A DNA stretch of 64,000 nucleotides, taken from assembly GCA_027924025.1 (NCBI GenBank), contig AP026970.1, positions 1,448,501-1,512,500 on the forward strand, read 5' to 3'. The translations under genes were made by a program, and so were the position numbers. Shown here one piece after another: positions 8,026 to 17,490 of the stretch (its first letter is position 1; each line of letters opens with the position of its first letter). Below the pieces are notes generated by a model that was not told the origin of the DNA, did no database searches, and saw only the letters and a program-made list of their open reading frames with translations. The stretch is from Comamonadaceae bacterium OS-4. GTDB lineage: Bacteria > Pseudomonadota > Gammaproteobacteria > Burkholderiales > Burkholderiaceae_C.

Positions 8026-9552
8026 ATGCAGAAATTTGATGAGATGTACACCCAGCTCCCTTATGAATTTTTCAGCAAGGGCAGCCAGATAAGAGACCAC
8101 TACAAGATTTACGACGAATGGCTCGCTCGCCAGCCCGGCGACATGATGGCCAAACGCCGTGAAGAAGCGGAAATGATCTTCCGCCGCGTGGGCATCACCT
8201 TCGCCGTCTACGGCGAAAAAGACGAGGACGGCTCCGGCACCGAGCGCCTGATCCCGTTTGACCTGATTCCCCGCATCATCCCGGCCCACGAGTGGTCCAG
8301 CATGGAAAAAGGCTTGGTGCAGCGTGTCAATGCGCTCAACCGCTTTATCCACGACATCTACCACGACCAAGAGATTTTGAAAGCCGGCATCGTGCCGCGC
8401 GACCAGATTGAGGGCAACGCCCAGTTCCGCCCCGAGATGGTGGGTGTGGATGTGCCGCACCAGATTTACTCCCATATTTCCGGCATCGACATCGTGCGTG
8501 CACCCGACGCCAAGGGCAACGGAGAGTACTACGTGCTCGAAGACAACCTGCGCGTACCCAGCGGCGTGAGCTACATGCTGGAAGACCGCAAGATGATGAT
8601 GCGGCTCTTCCCCGATCTGTTCAGCGCCCACCGCGTGGCGCCCGTAGCCCATTACCCCGACTTGCTGCTGGAAACCCTTCGACAGAGCAGCCCGGCCACG
8701 ACGGCCGAGCCAACTGTGGTGGTGCTCACCCCCGGCATGTACAACAGCGCTTACTTCGAGCACGCCTTCCTCGCCCAGCAAATGGGTGTGGAGCTGGTCG
8801 AGGGGCAGGACCTTTTTGTCAAAGACAACTTTGTCTACATGCGCACCACCCGCGGCCCACGCCGTGTGGACGTGATTTACCGCCGTGTGGACGATGACTT
8901 CCTGGACCCCACCGTCTTCCGCCCCAGCTCTACGCTGGGTTGCGCCGGCCTCATCAACGCCTACCGTGCTGGTAACGTGACCATCTGCAACGCAGTGGGT
9001 ACCGGTATTGCAGACGACAAGTCCATCTACCCCTACGTGCCCAAGATGATCGAGTTCTATTTGGGTGAAAAGCCCATCCTGAACAACGTGCCCACCTACA
9101 TGTGCCGCAACAAGGACGACTTGGCTTACACCCTGGCCAACTTGAAAGACCTTGTCGTGAAAGAAGTGCACGGTGCCGGCGGCTACGGCATGTTGGTGGG
9201 GCCTGCTGCCACCAAGGCCGAGATTGAAGACTTCCGCAAAGCGGTGCTGGCTAACCCGGCAGGCTATATCGCCCAGCCCACCTTGAGCTTGTCGAGCTGC
9301 CCCACCTTTGTGGAAAGCGGCATCGCACCCCGCCATATCGACCTGCGCCCTTATGTGCTGTCTGGCAAGACCGTGCAGATGGTGCCAGGCGGTTTGACCC
9401 GCGTGGCCCTGAAAGAAGGCTCGTTGGTCGTCAACAGCAGCCAGGGCGGCGGTACCAAAGACACCTGGATTCTGGAAGAAGACGTGCCTGCGGCTCCCGC
9501 CGCAATAGCCGCCACCCAGTCGCAAACACAATCACAAACACAGTCAGCTTAA
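8026..9552 (+). CDS. Circularly permuted type 2 ATP-grasp protein
   Basis: A 508-residue protein of the circularly permuted ATP-grasp family (formerly DUF404/DUF407). Recognisable segments include YHDQEILKAGIVP, the ATP-grasp-like EDNLRVPSGVSYMLEDR, VVVLTPGMYNSAYFEH, KEVHGAGGYGMLVGP and RHIDLRPYVLSG. ATP-grasp enzymes join a carboxylate to an amine or thiol through an acyl-phosphate, so an amide- or peptide-forming reaction is expected, but the substrates are unknown. The tail is Gln/Ser/Thr-rich (TQSQTQSQTQSA), made of a short CAAACACAATCA-type repetition. The alpha-E gene follows 18 bp later, and the transglutaminase of the same functional set lies upstream beyond comEC. Confidence 0.9.
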   Translation: MQKFDEMYTQLPYEFFSKGSQIRDHYKIYDEWLARQPGDMMAKRREEAEMIFRRVGITFAVYGEKDEDGSGTERLIPFDLIPRIIPAHEWSSMEKGLVQRVNALNRFIHDIYHDQEILKAGIVPRDQIEGNAQFRPEMVGVDVPHQIYSHISGIDIVRAPDAKGNGEYYVLEDNLRVPSGVSYMLEDRKMMMRLFPDLFSAHRVAPVAHYPDLLLETLRQSSPATTAEPTVVVLTPGMYNSAYFEHAFLAQQMGVELVEGQDLFVKDNFVYMRTTRGPRRVDVIYRRVDDDFLDPTVFRPSSTLGCAGLINAYRAGNVTICNAVGTGIADDKSIYPYVPKMIEFYLGEKPILNNVPTYMCRNKDDLAYTLANLKDLVVKEVHGAGGYGMLVGPAATKAEIEDFRKAVLANPAGYIAQPTLSLSSCPTFVESGIAPRHIDLRPYVLSGKTVQMVPGGLTRVALKEGSLVVNSSQGGGTKDTWILEEDVPAAPAAIAATQSQTQSQTQSA

Positions 9553-9570
9553 GGACGAGGAAACCTTTTT

Positions 9571-10527
9571 ATGTTGTCACGCACCGCTGACCATCTGTTC
9601 TGGATGTCCCGCTACACCGAACGGGCTGAAAACACCGCACGCATGCTGGATGTGAACTACCAGACATCGCTGCTCCCCCAATCCCAAGCCGTAGCCCAGA
9701 TGGGCTGGCAGGGCCTGCTGTCCATCAGTGAGCTGCTGTATTCCTACAAGGAAAAGTACGGCGAAATCCAGGCTCGCGAGGTCATGGACTTCATGGTCAA
9801 GGACGAGAGCAATCCGTCCTCCATCATGTCCTGCCTGAGTGCTGCCCGCGAAAACGCGCGTGCTGTGCGCGGGGCGCTGACCACCGAGGTGTGGGAAACG
9901 CAAAACACCACCTGGCTCGAAGTCAAGCGCATGATCAAGAGCGGAGACTTTGAGAAAGATCCTTCCCAGTTTTTTGAGTGGGTGAAGTTCCGCTCCCACC
10001 TGTCCCGCGGAGTGACCGTGGGCACCATGCTGATGGACGAGTCTTTGCACTTCATGCGCTTGGGTACCTTCTTGGAGCGTTCCGACAACACCGCGCGTTT
10101 GGTGGATGTGAAGTTTCACGCGGTGGAGAGCGACTTTTTCGGTGCTGCGAGCGAGAAGGATCAGGAGTACGACTTCTACCACTGGAGCGCGATTTTGCGC
10201 AGCGTGTCGGCATTTGAGATCTACCGCAAGGTGTACCGCGACGTCATCAAGCCCGAGCGCGTGGCTGAATTGCTCATCCTCAAGCCCGACATGCCGCGCT
10301 CGCTGCACGCCAGCCTGAACGAAGTAGTGGGTAACCTGGCCCTCGTGGCCAGCAATCCCGACAGCGAAACCCTGCGCCGCGCCGGCAAGCTGCGCTCGGA
10401 GCTGCAATACGGCCGCATCGATGAGATTTTGGCCACTGGCCTGCACGCCTACCTGACCCAGTTCCTGGATCGGGTGAATGATCTGGGTGCGCATATCAGC
10501 CGAGAGTTTCTGGTTCCAGTGACCTGA
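9571..10527 (+). CDS. Alpha-E domain protein (DUF403)
   Basis: 318 residues, largely alpha-helical and rich in Glu and Arg. It begins MLSRTADHLFWMSRYTERAE, the classic start of alpha-E proteins, and contains FLERSDNTARLVDVKFH. The family has no known enzymatic activity. It almost always sits directly beside a circularly permuted ATP-grasp gene and a transglutaminase, as here, so it probably works as their partner or scaffold. A strong terminator follows at 10542, closing the ATP-grasp/alpha-E transcript. Confidence 0.9.
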   Translation: MLSRTADHLFWMSRYTERAENTARMLDVNYQTSLLPQSQAVAQMGWQGLLSISELLYSYKEKYGEIQAREVMDFMVKDESNPSSIMSCLSAARENARAVRGALTTEVWETQNTTWLEVKRMIKSGDFEKDPSQFFEWVKFRSHLSRGVTVGTMLMDESLHFMRLGTFLERSDNTARLVDVKFHAVESDFFGAASEKDQEYDFYHWSAILRSVSAFEIYRKVYRDVIKPERVAELLILKPDMPRSLHASLNEVVGNLALVASNPDSETLRRAGKLRSELQYGRIDEILATGLHAYLTQFLDRVNDLGAHISREFLVPVT

Positions 10528-10541
10528 AGGACTAGTACAAA

Positions 10542-10579
10542 CCCACAAAAAACGGCCCGCGAGGGCCGTTTTTTGTGGG
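10542..10579 (+). terminator. Rho-independent terminator after the alpha-E gene
   Basis: A perfect 17-bp inverted repeat (CCCACAAAAAACGGCCC and its complement) with a GCGA tetraloop. The descending arm contains a run of six T. The A-run in the ascending arm means it could work in both directions, but only the rightward genes need it. Confidence 0.93.
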
Positions 10580-10615
10580 GTGTGCTGAGCATAATGTTCA
10601 GAACAAGGAGCACCT

Positions 10616-11485
10616 ATGCGCGTAGCCGATATTGACCGCGAGATTGAGACAGCGCGGGCCGAAGGGCCCCTGAAAGACATCGTCATTCAGCCCTGCCCGG
10701 CGCTGTTGTCCGACCTGCGGGTCGAGGTGAACCGCGAAGACCCGGAGCCAGCCACGATTGCCCGCATTGCCTCACGCGATGTGGCCATGGCTGCGGCACT
10801 CATCAAAGTCGCCAACAGCCCCATTTACGCCCGCTCGCGTCCGGCGGCCACCGTGGCAGAAGCTGTTGCCCTGCTGGGCATTTCGCAAACCGTGTCGATC
10901 CTCACCGGCTTTTTGTTGCGCGAGACGATTCAGGTCAAGTCACCACTTTTGGAGCACTTCTGGGAAACCTCCACCCGCCGAGCCTATGCCATGGGCTACA
11001 TCGCCCGGCAGATGTATGGCGTGAATGCGGACATAGCGCACACCTGCGGGCTGTTTTGCAACGTGGGCATTCCGGTGATGTTGCAAGGAATCAAGGGCTA
11101 CGAGGCCACCTTATCCCACGCACTGGCCCAAACGGACAAAACGGTGACGGAGATGGAGAACGAAGCCCACCGCACCGACCATGCGGTGGTGGGCGCCATC
11201 GTTGCCAAAACCTGGCGCCTATCCCCCGATGTGGCCCACGCCGTGCGCCTGCACCACGATTTCACGGTGCTCAAAGACCACCATATTCCTGCCCAGGTGC
11301 GCACCTTGGTGGCCATGGCCTTGTTGGCTGAACACCTAGTGGCCTTACATGAAGGGGAGCAGCAGCACCGTGAGTGGGACCTACATGGCGCGGAATGTTT
11401 GGCCCATTTGCACGTGAGCGAAGAAGAAATCGAGCACTGGCTAGACGCGCTGCACGAGCAGTTCACCGGCCCGGCCGGTTTCTAA
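10616..11485 (+). CDS. HDOD-domain protein
   Basis: 289 residues, beginning at an ATG preceded by an AAGGAGCACCT ribosome-binding site. Most of the protein is one HDOD domain, with PCPALLSDLRVEVNREDPEP, ASRDVAMAAALIKVANSPIY and AVALLGISQTVSILTGFLLR as characteristic stretches. HDOD proteins resemble HD phosphohydrolases without the full catalytic set and are linked to signalling, motility and competence control. No second output domain is present. It has its own transcription unit between the alpha-E terminator and the convergent SPOR gene. Confidence 0.88.
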   Translation: MRVADIDREIETARAEGPLKDIVIQPCPALLSDLRVEVNREDPEPATIARIASRDVAMAAALIKVANSPIYARSRPAATVAEAVALLGISQTVSILTGFLLRETIQVKSPLLEHFWETSTRRAYAMGYIARQMYGVNADIAHTCGLFCNVGIPVMLQGIKGYEATLSHALAQTDKTVTEMENEAHRTDHAVVGAIVAKTWRLSPDVAHAVRLHHDFTVLKDHHIPAQVRTLVAMALLAEHLVALHEGEQQHREWDLHGAECLAHLHVSEEEIEHWLDALHEQFTGPAGF

Positions 11486-11509
11486 ACCACCGAGCCTCCG
11501 CCCGGCGGG

Positions 11510-12886
11510 CTAGGGAACGGGGGCGACGCGAGCTTCGAGCTCCAGGGCGCGGACTTTGTCGGCCGCGGCATCGGCCTCTGCCAAGGTGTCGAAGGGGCCG
11601 ACTTGCACACGGGTGCGATTGCCTTTGGGGAAGCGGATTTCTTTGCTCACCACGGGCAGCTCGGCGTCCATCAGCTTGACCAGCGCATTACGTGCGTTGT
11701 TCGCATCGGCAAACAGACCCACATTCACCACGAAACGGTTGGCCTCGGGTGCATCTGCAGGTGCAACGGCAGCAGGGCGCGGCGTGACTGGAGTGGCCGG
11801 CCGTACCGGCGCAGACTGCCCTAGCGATGCGGCCACTTCGCGAGCAGCCAAGTCAGCAGCCGCCGAGCGCAAGGCCACCGGGGCGGGCCGAGGAGGGTTG
11901 GCCGCACTGGCTGCTGCAGCAGGTTTGGCAATGGCCGGCAATGCTGCCGACGCAGCAGGCAACACGCGCGGTGCTGATGCGGGGGCTACCGGCAGTTTGG
12001 CGGACGACGATGCGGCCAGTACCGGTGCGCTCGCGCTTGTCGAAACCGGCTTGCTGGCCACAGCGCTTGCAGTCACAAGGGGCGGAGCTGCGAGTGCAGC
12101 AGCGCTGACGGTAAGGGCAGGGGCCGGAGCCGGAGCAGAAGCGGCAGCGGTCGATGCTGATGCAGATGCAGATGCCGACGCGGGGGCCGACGGGGCAGAT
12201 GTCGCAGACGCCGCCAAGGGTACCGAGGCAGCAGCTTTGCCGCTGTCCGCGGCCGTGGCATCAATCGCGCGGCCGCTAACAACATTGCGGCCTTCAGACA
12301 CCACCCCTACTGCTACAGGTGTTCCCGCAGGCAGGGGCTCAAACCCGGTAAACATGGCATACGACTGGGCTGCGATGGCGGCAACTACCAGGTTGCAGGC
12401 TGCGATGATGATCAGCCCTTTGCGGGTACTGGCCTCTTTACTGAGCTGCTCACAAGCTTCGGATACCGACTGGTTTTTGGTGAGGGCGGCCTGCACCCGC
12501 TGGCGCGTTGCCAGGTAATAGAGCGCATTGCCCCCGAGTCCGGGCGCCAGAAAGGCCAGGGCCACCAACGCGGCGAGTAGGCCCCACTGCGTGCCTTCAG
12601 AAAACTGGAACACCAGCTTGCCGATACCGAACAGCAGCAAGGCCAGCGCGACGACGCTGCCGCTGTAGACCAAGGCTGCTTGCCACAGCCTGCGGAACAT
12701 GAGCCAGTTCAGGGTGTTGAGCGCGGCGGCCCAGTTCCAGCTCAGGCCAGGTCGGTCGGCTGCCTCATAGCGGGTGAAGCGGGGCAGGTAGTAGCCATTG
12801 CTGATGTCCCCGATGGCCGCGCGGTACAGCGCAGTGGTCGAGTGTTCGTCCGTGTTGTCCAGTTCGGTGGTCGGGGCAGTGGCCAT
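11510..12886 (-). CDS. SPOR-domain membrane protein
   Basis: 458 residues. The N-terminal part (NGYYLPRFTRYEAADRPGLS, then NWAAALNTLNWLMFRRLWQA) resembles DUF2628-type membrane proteins with three or four hydrophobic helices. A long Ala/Ser/Pro-rich linker follows (about residues 215-370). The C-terminus, from about NRFVVNVGLFADANNARNAL to the end, is a SPOR domain, which binds denuded peptidoglycan glycan strands at the septum. It starts 3 bp after the stop of the lytic transglycosylase gene on the same strand, so the pair is almost certainly an operon for cell-wall remodelling. The linker contains a small GCA-TCT-type codon microsatellite. Confidence 0.85.
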   Translation of the reverse strand: MATAPTTELDNTDEHSTTALYRAAIGDISNGYYLPRFTRYEAADRPGLSWNWAAALNTLNWLMFRRLWQAALVYSGSVVALALLLFGIGKLVFQFSEGTQWGLLAALVALAFLAPGLGGNALYYLATRQRVQAALTKNQSVSEACEQLSKEASTRKGLIIIAACNLVVAAIAAQSYAMFTGFEPLPAGTPVAVGVVSEGRNVVSGRAIDATAADSGKAAASVPLAASATSAPSAPASASASASASTAAASAPAPAPALTVSAAALAAPPLVTASAVASKPVSTSASAPVLAASSSAKLPVAPASAPRVLPAASAALPAIAKPAAAASAANPPRPAPVALRSAAADLAAREVAASLGQSAPVRPATPVTPRPAAVAPADAPEANRFVVNVGLFADANNARNALVKLMDAELPVVSKEIRFPKGNRTRVQVGPFDTLAEADAAADKVRALELEARVAPVP

Positions 12887-12889
12887 GGC

Positions 12890-13996
12890 TTATTTTGGCA
12901 CGCCTGTCTGCGCCTGCAAGGCTTGGGCCACGGCCTGCCCGAGGTCAATCACCGCCATCGCGTAGTAGCTGCTCCAGTTGTAGCGGGTGATGGCGTAAAA
13001 GTTTTCGGTGCCGGCCACATAGGTGGGGGCGTCTGCGCCATTTTGCAGTTCGACCAGCGCCAGAGGGCCTGGGTGGCTAAGGGCTGCGGCCGGGAGGATG
13101 ACTCCTTTTTCCTGCATGGCGGCAGGGGTGAATGTGGGCAATATGTCGGGCGCCATGAGGGTGGGCATATCGAGGCGGGCCACCTCAAATTGCACGGGGT
13201 AATGGGTGGGCATTCCCGGCTTCCATTTGAACGCCTGGAAATAATTGGCCACCGAGCCTATGACGTCTGCCTGGCTGTGAAACAGGTCAACCCGGCTGTC
13301 ATTGTCAAAGTCGATACCGTATTTCACCCAACTCGAGGGCATGAACTGGGGCCAGCCCATGGCCCCTGCATAGCTGCCACGCAGGGCCGTGGGGTCGGTG
13401 CCGGTGCGTTGGGTGAGGCTGAGGTAGGCCTCCAGCTCACTCAAAAAATACGCTTGCCGGTCTGTTTTGCGGGGGTGTGCGTCTGGAAAGTCCAGGGCCA
13501 GGGTGGTCAGCGCATCGATCACGCGGTAGTTGCCCAGCTGCTGGCCATAAATAGTTTCTACCCCGATGATGCCCACGATGATGCTGGCGGGCACACCGGT
13601 TTGCGCTTCAGCGCGTGCCAGTGTCTCTTGGTTGGCGAGCCAGAACTTGACGCCTGCACGGATACGGATCGGCTCGACAAAGCGGCTGCGGTACAGCGCC
13701 CAGTTTTTCGGAGTGCCCACGGCCGGTGGGGTAATGGCCCGGACCACCGAGGGCAACATGCGCGCCTTGGACAGGGTGCTGCGGACCCACTCTGCATCCA
13801 GGTTGCGGCGCTGTGCAATGTCATCGGCCAGCCGCATGACGTCTGCGCGATCACCGTAGGCGGTGCCTTCGGGCAGTGCGGGCTTCACGGCATTGCGGGC
13901 AGGCTTGCTTTTTGTATGTTTTGGGTTGGAAGCGGCCATGGCGCTTGCGCATGCCGCTATCAAAACGAGAGTGAACAGAGACTTTTTGAGGAACAC
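12890..13996 (-). CDS. mltB: Lytic murein transglycosylase B-type
   Basis: About 368 residues of the MltB family, which cleaves peptidoglycan between MurNAc and GlcNAc with 1,6-anhydro product formation. The catalytic-domain signatures are present: IIGVIGVETIYGQQLGNYRV (catalytic Glu in VETIYG), GSYAGAMGWPQFMPSSW and FDNDSRVDLFHSQADVIGSV. I chose the GTG at 13996 because it gives a normal signal peptide (VFLKKSLFTLVLIAACASAMA). The frame extends upstream to a GTG at 14092, but that adds 32 residues unlike a signal. No lipobox is evident beyond the single Cys in the signal core. The signal core is encoded by a copy of the interspersed repeat. It is followed at once by the SPOR gene. Confidence 0.9.
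   Translation of the reverse strand: MFLKKSLFTLVLIAACASAMAASNPKHTKSKPARNAVKPALPEGTAYGDRADVMRLADDIAQRRNLDAEWVRSTLSKARMLPSVVRAITPPAVGTPKNWALYRSRFVEPIRIRAGVKFWLANQETLARAEAQTGVPASIIVGIIGVETIYGQQLGNYRVIDALTTLALDFPDAHPRKTDRQAYFLSELEAYLSLTQRTGTDPTALRGSYAGAMGWPQFMPSSWVKYGIDFDNDSRVDLFHSQADVIGSVANYFQAFKWKPGMPTHYPVQFEVARLDMPTLMAPDILPTFTPAAMQEKGVILPAAALSHPGPLALVELQNGADAPTYVAGTENFYAITRYNWSSYYAMAVIDLGQAVAQALQAQTGVPK
13931..13972 (-). repeat. Interspersed repeat copy encoding the MltB signal peptide
   Basis: On the minus strand it reads ACTCTCGTTTTGATAGCGGC then ATGCGCAAGCGCCATGG. This matches the copies in livM and livK over the ACTCTC-TTTTGATAGC-TGCGCA core. In frame it encodes TLVLIAACA, the hydrophobic core of the signal peptide. 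Confidence 0.65.
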
Positions 13997-14138
13997 GTGG
14001 GAACTTGGAGGTAAGAGGTTGGGGTCAGTGTAGCGAGTGGCAGGCAGGCCCTGCGTGGCACGGCGACAATCAAATGCTTTTGCGGGTCTCACCGAGGCCC
14101 TGCTACGGGTAAAACAGGGGTTTGGAGCTGCTTAACTG

Positions 14139-15482
14139 ATGCGTTCGTTTATTAAAGTTCAAATGGGGGTGGGCGCGGTGGCATTGGCCGCAACGGCTGC
14201 GTTGGCCGTGCCGTGGTATGCCGGCCTGACCCTGCGTGCCGAATTGCGCAGCTTGGCGGCTGCCCACGCGGAGGGCAATTTCCGGATTGCGCGGCTGGAG
14301 CACGAGGCCGGCTGGCTGCATTCGCGGGGTAGCCTAGATCTGGAGTGGCGCAGCGACTGTGCAACGGACCCCGACCAGCCCGCGGTGGTGCATGTGGAGT
14401 ACACCGCCCGGCACGTGCCGGACCGCGAGAGTCTGACGCGTATGGATTGGTCGGCAGTTGTCGTCTCGGATCTCGGCCCCTCGGGTGAAGGCTTGCGCGC
14501 GGGCCGGTTGAGTGGCACCGGCAGTGCGGGTTACGACGGCGTGTTGCGCTCGGATGTGCGCTTACCGGAGATGCAATTCAAAGGAAAAGGCCAAAGCCTG
14601 GTGGCCGCAGCCTCCAGTGGTACGCTGGTGGTGGGTGGTTCTGCGGTGAAGCTGGGGTGGAGCATGCCGCGCATGGTCTTGCGTGGCAGCGGCGAGGTCT
14701 TGCAGGCGGAGCAGCTGAACCTGCATTTTGATGTGCAGAACCATGCAAGCGGTATGGGAGCGCTTGCGCTGGATGTGGCGACCCTCAAAGGCGCGAGCTT
14801 CAACGCCCGGGGCTTGCACCTCAGCACCGAGACCCGGCAGCGCGCAGACCGCATGGACATGCGACTTACCCAATCGGTGAAAGAGCTGAAGGCAGCCGAC
14901 ATGGCGGTGGAAGACGTGGTGTTGCAAGCGGATGTAACGAACTTGCATGCGCCGAGTGTCAATTCGGCCGGCGAGGTGTTGTCTGCGACCTGCGGCTTGC
15001 GCAGCTTGACGCCCGGTCAACGTGAAAAGATGCGGGATGCTGTTCAAGCCTTGCTGGTGTCTGGCGTCAGTGTCGGTATCACCAAGCTCCAAGCGCGCAC
15101 CCGGGACGGCAGCCTGGACGCCGATGTAGCGCTCACGGTGGCGCCCGCCAAGGCCCGCGAACTGCAGCTTGCCGAGCAGTTGTCATCCCAAGGGAGTATT
15201 CAAATCCGGGGTGGGCTGATGCCACCGGATCAGAAAGAGTTTGCCGTGTCCTCGGGCTATGCGACGGCCCTGCCCGATGGCGTCAAAGCGGGCTTCGACT
15301 ACCGTGACGGCGTACTCAAATTCAACCAAATGACGGCGGACAGCGCGCTACTAAACTTGGGCCTGCAGCGCCTCGATATGTGGCTCAACGCATTTTTTTC
15401 GGGCCAGAACCTGGAGCTACCGCAAGAGGAAGAGCCTGCGGTAGCCCCCTCGGAGTTGCCGATGCCGGCCCCCGCTGTCTAG
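14139..15482 (+). CDS. YdgA-like DUF945 protein
   Basis: 447 residues with one N-terminal hydrophobic segment (VGAVALAATAALAVPWYAGL) that anchors or exports it, followed by a long, mostly beta-rich soluble part. The segment FRIARLEHEAGWLHSRGSLD is typical of the YdgA/DUF945 family, whose members have an inner-membrane anchor and a periplasmic domain of unknown function. The C-terminus (about residues 370-430) contains a LPDGVKAGFDYRDGVLKFNQ-like strand typical of the family end. It is convergent with the TgpA operon (4 bp between the ends). Confidence 0.82.
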   Translation: MRSFIKVQMGVGAVALAATAALAVPWYAGLTLRAELRSLAAAHAEGNFRIARLEHEAGWLHSRGSLDLEWRSDCATDPDQPAVVHVEYTARHVPDRESLTRMDWSAVVVSDLGPSGEGLRAGRLSGTGSAGYDGVLRSDVRLPEMQFKGKGQSLVAAASSGTLVVGGSAVKLGWSMPRMVLRGSGEVLQAEQLNLHFDVQNHASGMGALALDVATLKGASFNARGLHLSTETRQRADRMDMRLTQSVKELKAADMAVEDVVLQADVTNLHAPSVNSAGEVLSATCGLRSLTPGQREKMRDAVQALLVSGVSVGITKLQARTRDGSLDADVALTVAPAKARELQLAEQLSSQGSIQIRGGLMPPDQKEFAVSSGYATALPDGVKAGFDYRDGVLKFNQMTADSALLNLGLQRLDMWLNAFFSGQNLELPQEEEPAVAPSELPMPAPAV

Positions 15483-15485
15483 CCA

Positions 15486-17483
15486 TCAGGGCGAGAGCCA
15501 GCGCATGGTGCGCAATTGCAGGCGTGCAGTGCGCAGCGCGCCCGCTGCATCGGTTTTGCCATAGCGGAGCGCTTCGAGTTGCAGCAACCACTGCACGGCC
15601 AGCGGGTTCGCCCTTGGGTCAGCTTGCAGCAACAGGGCCAATGCGCGGGGTGTACACCCGGGCGCCACCGGCAAGCCAGTAGCCTTGATCTGCTGGCGTG
15701 CGGTCTCCAGCGCCTGCAACCACGGGTCTCGGCGCAGGCGATTCCACCAGTTCCAGCCGGCGCCGGTGAGACTGGCCGCCACGATCAGGCCGATCAACAC
15801 AGTGCTCAAGTCTTGCCAGTCTGGAGCGCTGAAGCCGAGGTTGCGCAGCAAATCCATTTGCTTGGCCTGGCTGTAGTTGAGCACCCACTGGTTCCAGCGG
15901 TTGTTGGTGGCTTCCCACAGGGCCCGGAGGTTGAGGGTGAAGCCCGGGCTCACCGCGTTCAGGGCTTGGGCCAGCACCCCGGGCTGGGGTGCCAGGCGCT
16001 GGAAGGTCCCGGTGCGGCCGGGCGATACGGCAGAGGTGGGGTCCACCCGCACCCAGCCGCGGCCGGCCATCCAGACCTCCGCCCATGCGTGGGCATCGCT
16101 TTGCCGCACGGTCCAGAAGCTGTCGACGTTGTTGACCTGCCCGCCTTGGTAGCCGGTGACGATGCGGGCCGGTACATCGAGTGCGCGCATCAGCAAAACA
16201 AAACTGGACGCAATGTGCTCGCAAAAGCCGGCCTTGCGGTCAAACCAGAACTCATCGGCCGTATGGGTGCCGTAGACCCCGGGCTCCAGCGTGTACTCAT
16301 AGCCTCCGGTGCGCAGTTTGTCCATCACCGTATCGACCAAGGTCTGGGCACCTGCGGTGGCCAGACCCGGCTGGCGGCGCAGGTCGGCCGCGAGCTGCAG
16401 GGTGCGGGGATTGAAGCCGGGCGGCAGATCCAGGTAGTCCTGCAGGCCCACCGCCAAGCGGTTGGGCCCATGGCGGTACTCGGGGTAGCTCGTGGCGCGG
16501 TAGCGCACCAGGTCGGCAATCGGCTGGTTGGCCTGCCATTGCAGATCGGGGCCCATGCTGGCGCTGTAGCCCCGTATTTCCGGCGCTTGGGGTGTGGCGT
16601 CCAGCACCATCAGCCAGGGCCGGTTGTTGGCGGCCAGCGTGACTTGGTAGCTGTAGGCGGGGCCCTGCACCGCCAAATCCGGCTGCAGTTGCATGCGCTG
16701 GGGGAATGCCGAGCGCAAGGGGCGCCATTCTTTGCCGTCAAAGCTGGAGAACACCGGACCGCGGAAATACATGTCGCGCTGGGGCGGTGTGGCGCCCTCA
16801 AAGCGGATGCGCATGGCAATGCTGTCGTCCAAGGCGAGGCTGGCAATCGTGCCCACCTGCATCTGCCCCGACAGGCCGCTGCGTCCGCTCATGGCATCGC
16901 CCGGCAAGCCCCACAGCGGGGCAATCCGCGGAAACAGCATGAAGAGCGCTGCCATGATGGGGGCGCCGGCGAGCGCCATCCAGGCGGCGGTGCGTGCTGC
17001 TTGCATCAAGGGCGGCCGCCCCACGGGCATGTGGCTGTTGACCAGCGCAGTGAGCAGGCCCAGGAGTGCCACGACCATGGCTGCAGCCGTCAACAGGCTT
17101 TGCGAAAAGAAGAAGTTGCTGAGCATGGTGAAAAAGCCCAGAAAGAAGATGACAAACGCATCTCTGCGCGCACGCATTTCCAGGGTTTTCAAGGCCAGCA
17201 ACACGACGATAAAGGTCACCCCGGCATCCCGCCCCAGCAGGGTGCGGTAGCTCATCCAGGTGCCGGCAGTCGCCAGCGCCAACAGCGCTAACAGCCACCA
17301 GCGCGAAGGCAGAGGGCGGCTCCCCCACGCCAGCACTCCGCGCCATAGCAGCACCGCGCCGGCCATCAGACTGCACCAAAGCGGCAGGCGATCGATTTGC
17401 GGCAGGATGACCCAGGCAATCACACCCAGCAAAAACAGGGTGTCGCGCGCGTCGCGGGGCAGGTGGTTCAAACGTTGCAGCAT
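15486..17483 (-). CDS. TgpA-type transmembrane transglutaminase (DUF3488)
   Basis: About 665 residues. Roughly six N-terminal membrane helices (DUF3488; LFLLGVIAWVILPQIDRLPL is the first) precede a periplasmic transglutaminase-like domain. That domain has its Cys in GFCEHIASSF (near residue 422), its His in DAHAWAEVW and its Asp in VRVDPT. A further helix and a DUF4129-like tail end the protein. The homologue in Pseudomonas aeruginosa (TgpA) is an essential periplasmic transglutaminase-like protein of uncertain substrate. The ATG at 17483 lies 7 bp after the DUF58 stop. A longer open frame to 17774 overlaps DUF58 in another frame and is not needed. Third gene of a moxR-DUF58-tgpA operon. Confidence 0.9.
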   Translation of the reverse strand: MLQRLNHLPRDARDTLFLLGVIAWVILPQIDRLPLWCSLMAGAVLLWRGVLAWGSRPLPSRWWLLALLALATAGTWMSYRTLLGRDAGVTFIVVLLALKTLEMRARRDAFVIFFLGFFTMLSNFFFSQSLLTAAAMVVALLGLLTALVNSHMPVGRPPLMQAARTAAWMALAGAPIMAALFMLFPRIAPLWGLPGDAMSGRSGLSGQMQVGTIASLALDDSIAMRIRFEGATPPQRDMYFRGPVFSSFDGKEWRPLRSAFPQRMQLQPDLAVQGPAYSYQVTLAANNRPWLMVLDATPQAPEIRGYSASMGPDLQWQANQPIADLVRYRATSYPEYRHGPNRLAVGLQDYLDLPPGFNPRTLQLAADLRRQPGLATAGAQTLVDTVMDKLRTGGYEYTLEPGVYGTHTADEFWFDRKAGFCEHIASSFVLLMRALDVPARIVTGYQGGQVNNVDSFWTVRQSDAHAWAEVWMAGRGWVRVDPTSAVSPGRTGTFQRLAPQPGVLAQALNAVSPGFTLNLRALWEATNNRWNQWVLNYSQAKQMDLLRNLGFSAPDWQDLSTVLIGLIVAASLTGAGWNWWNRLRRDPWLQALETARQQIKATGLPVAPGCTPRALALLLQADPRANPLAVQWLLQLEALRYGKTDAAGALRTARLQLRTMRWLSP

Positions 17484-17490
17484 GTCGGGC

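Noticed and set aside
9515-9552. CAAACACAATCA-type tandem repeat as a CRISPR or regulatory array
   Set aside because: It is only a short in-frame Gln/Ser/Thr codon repetition at the end of the ATP-grasp gene.
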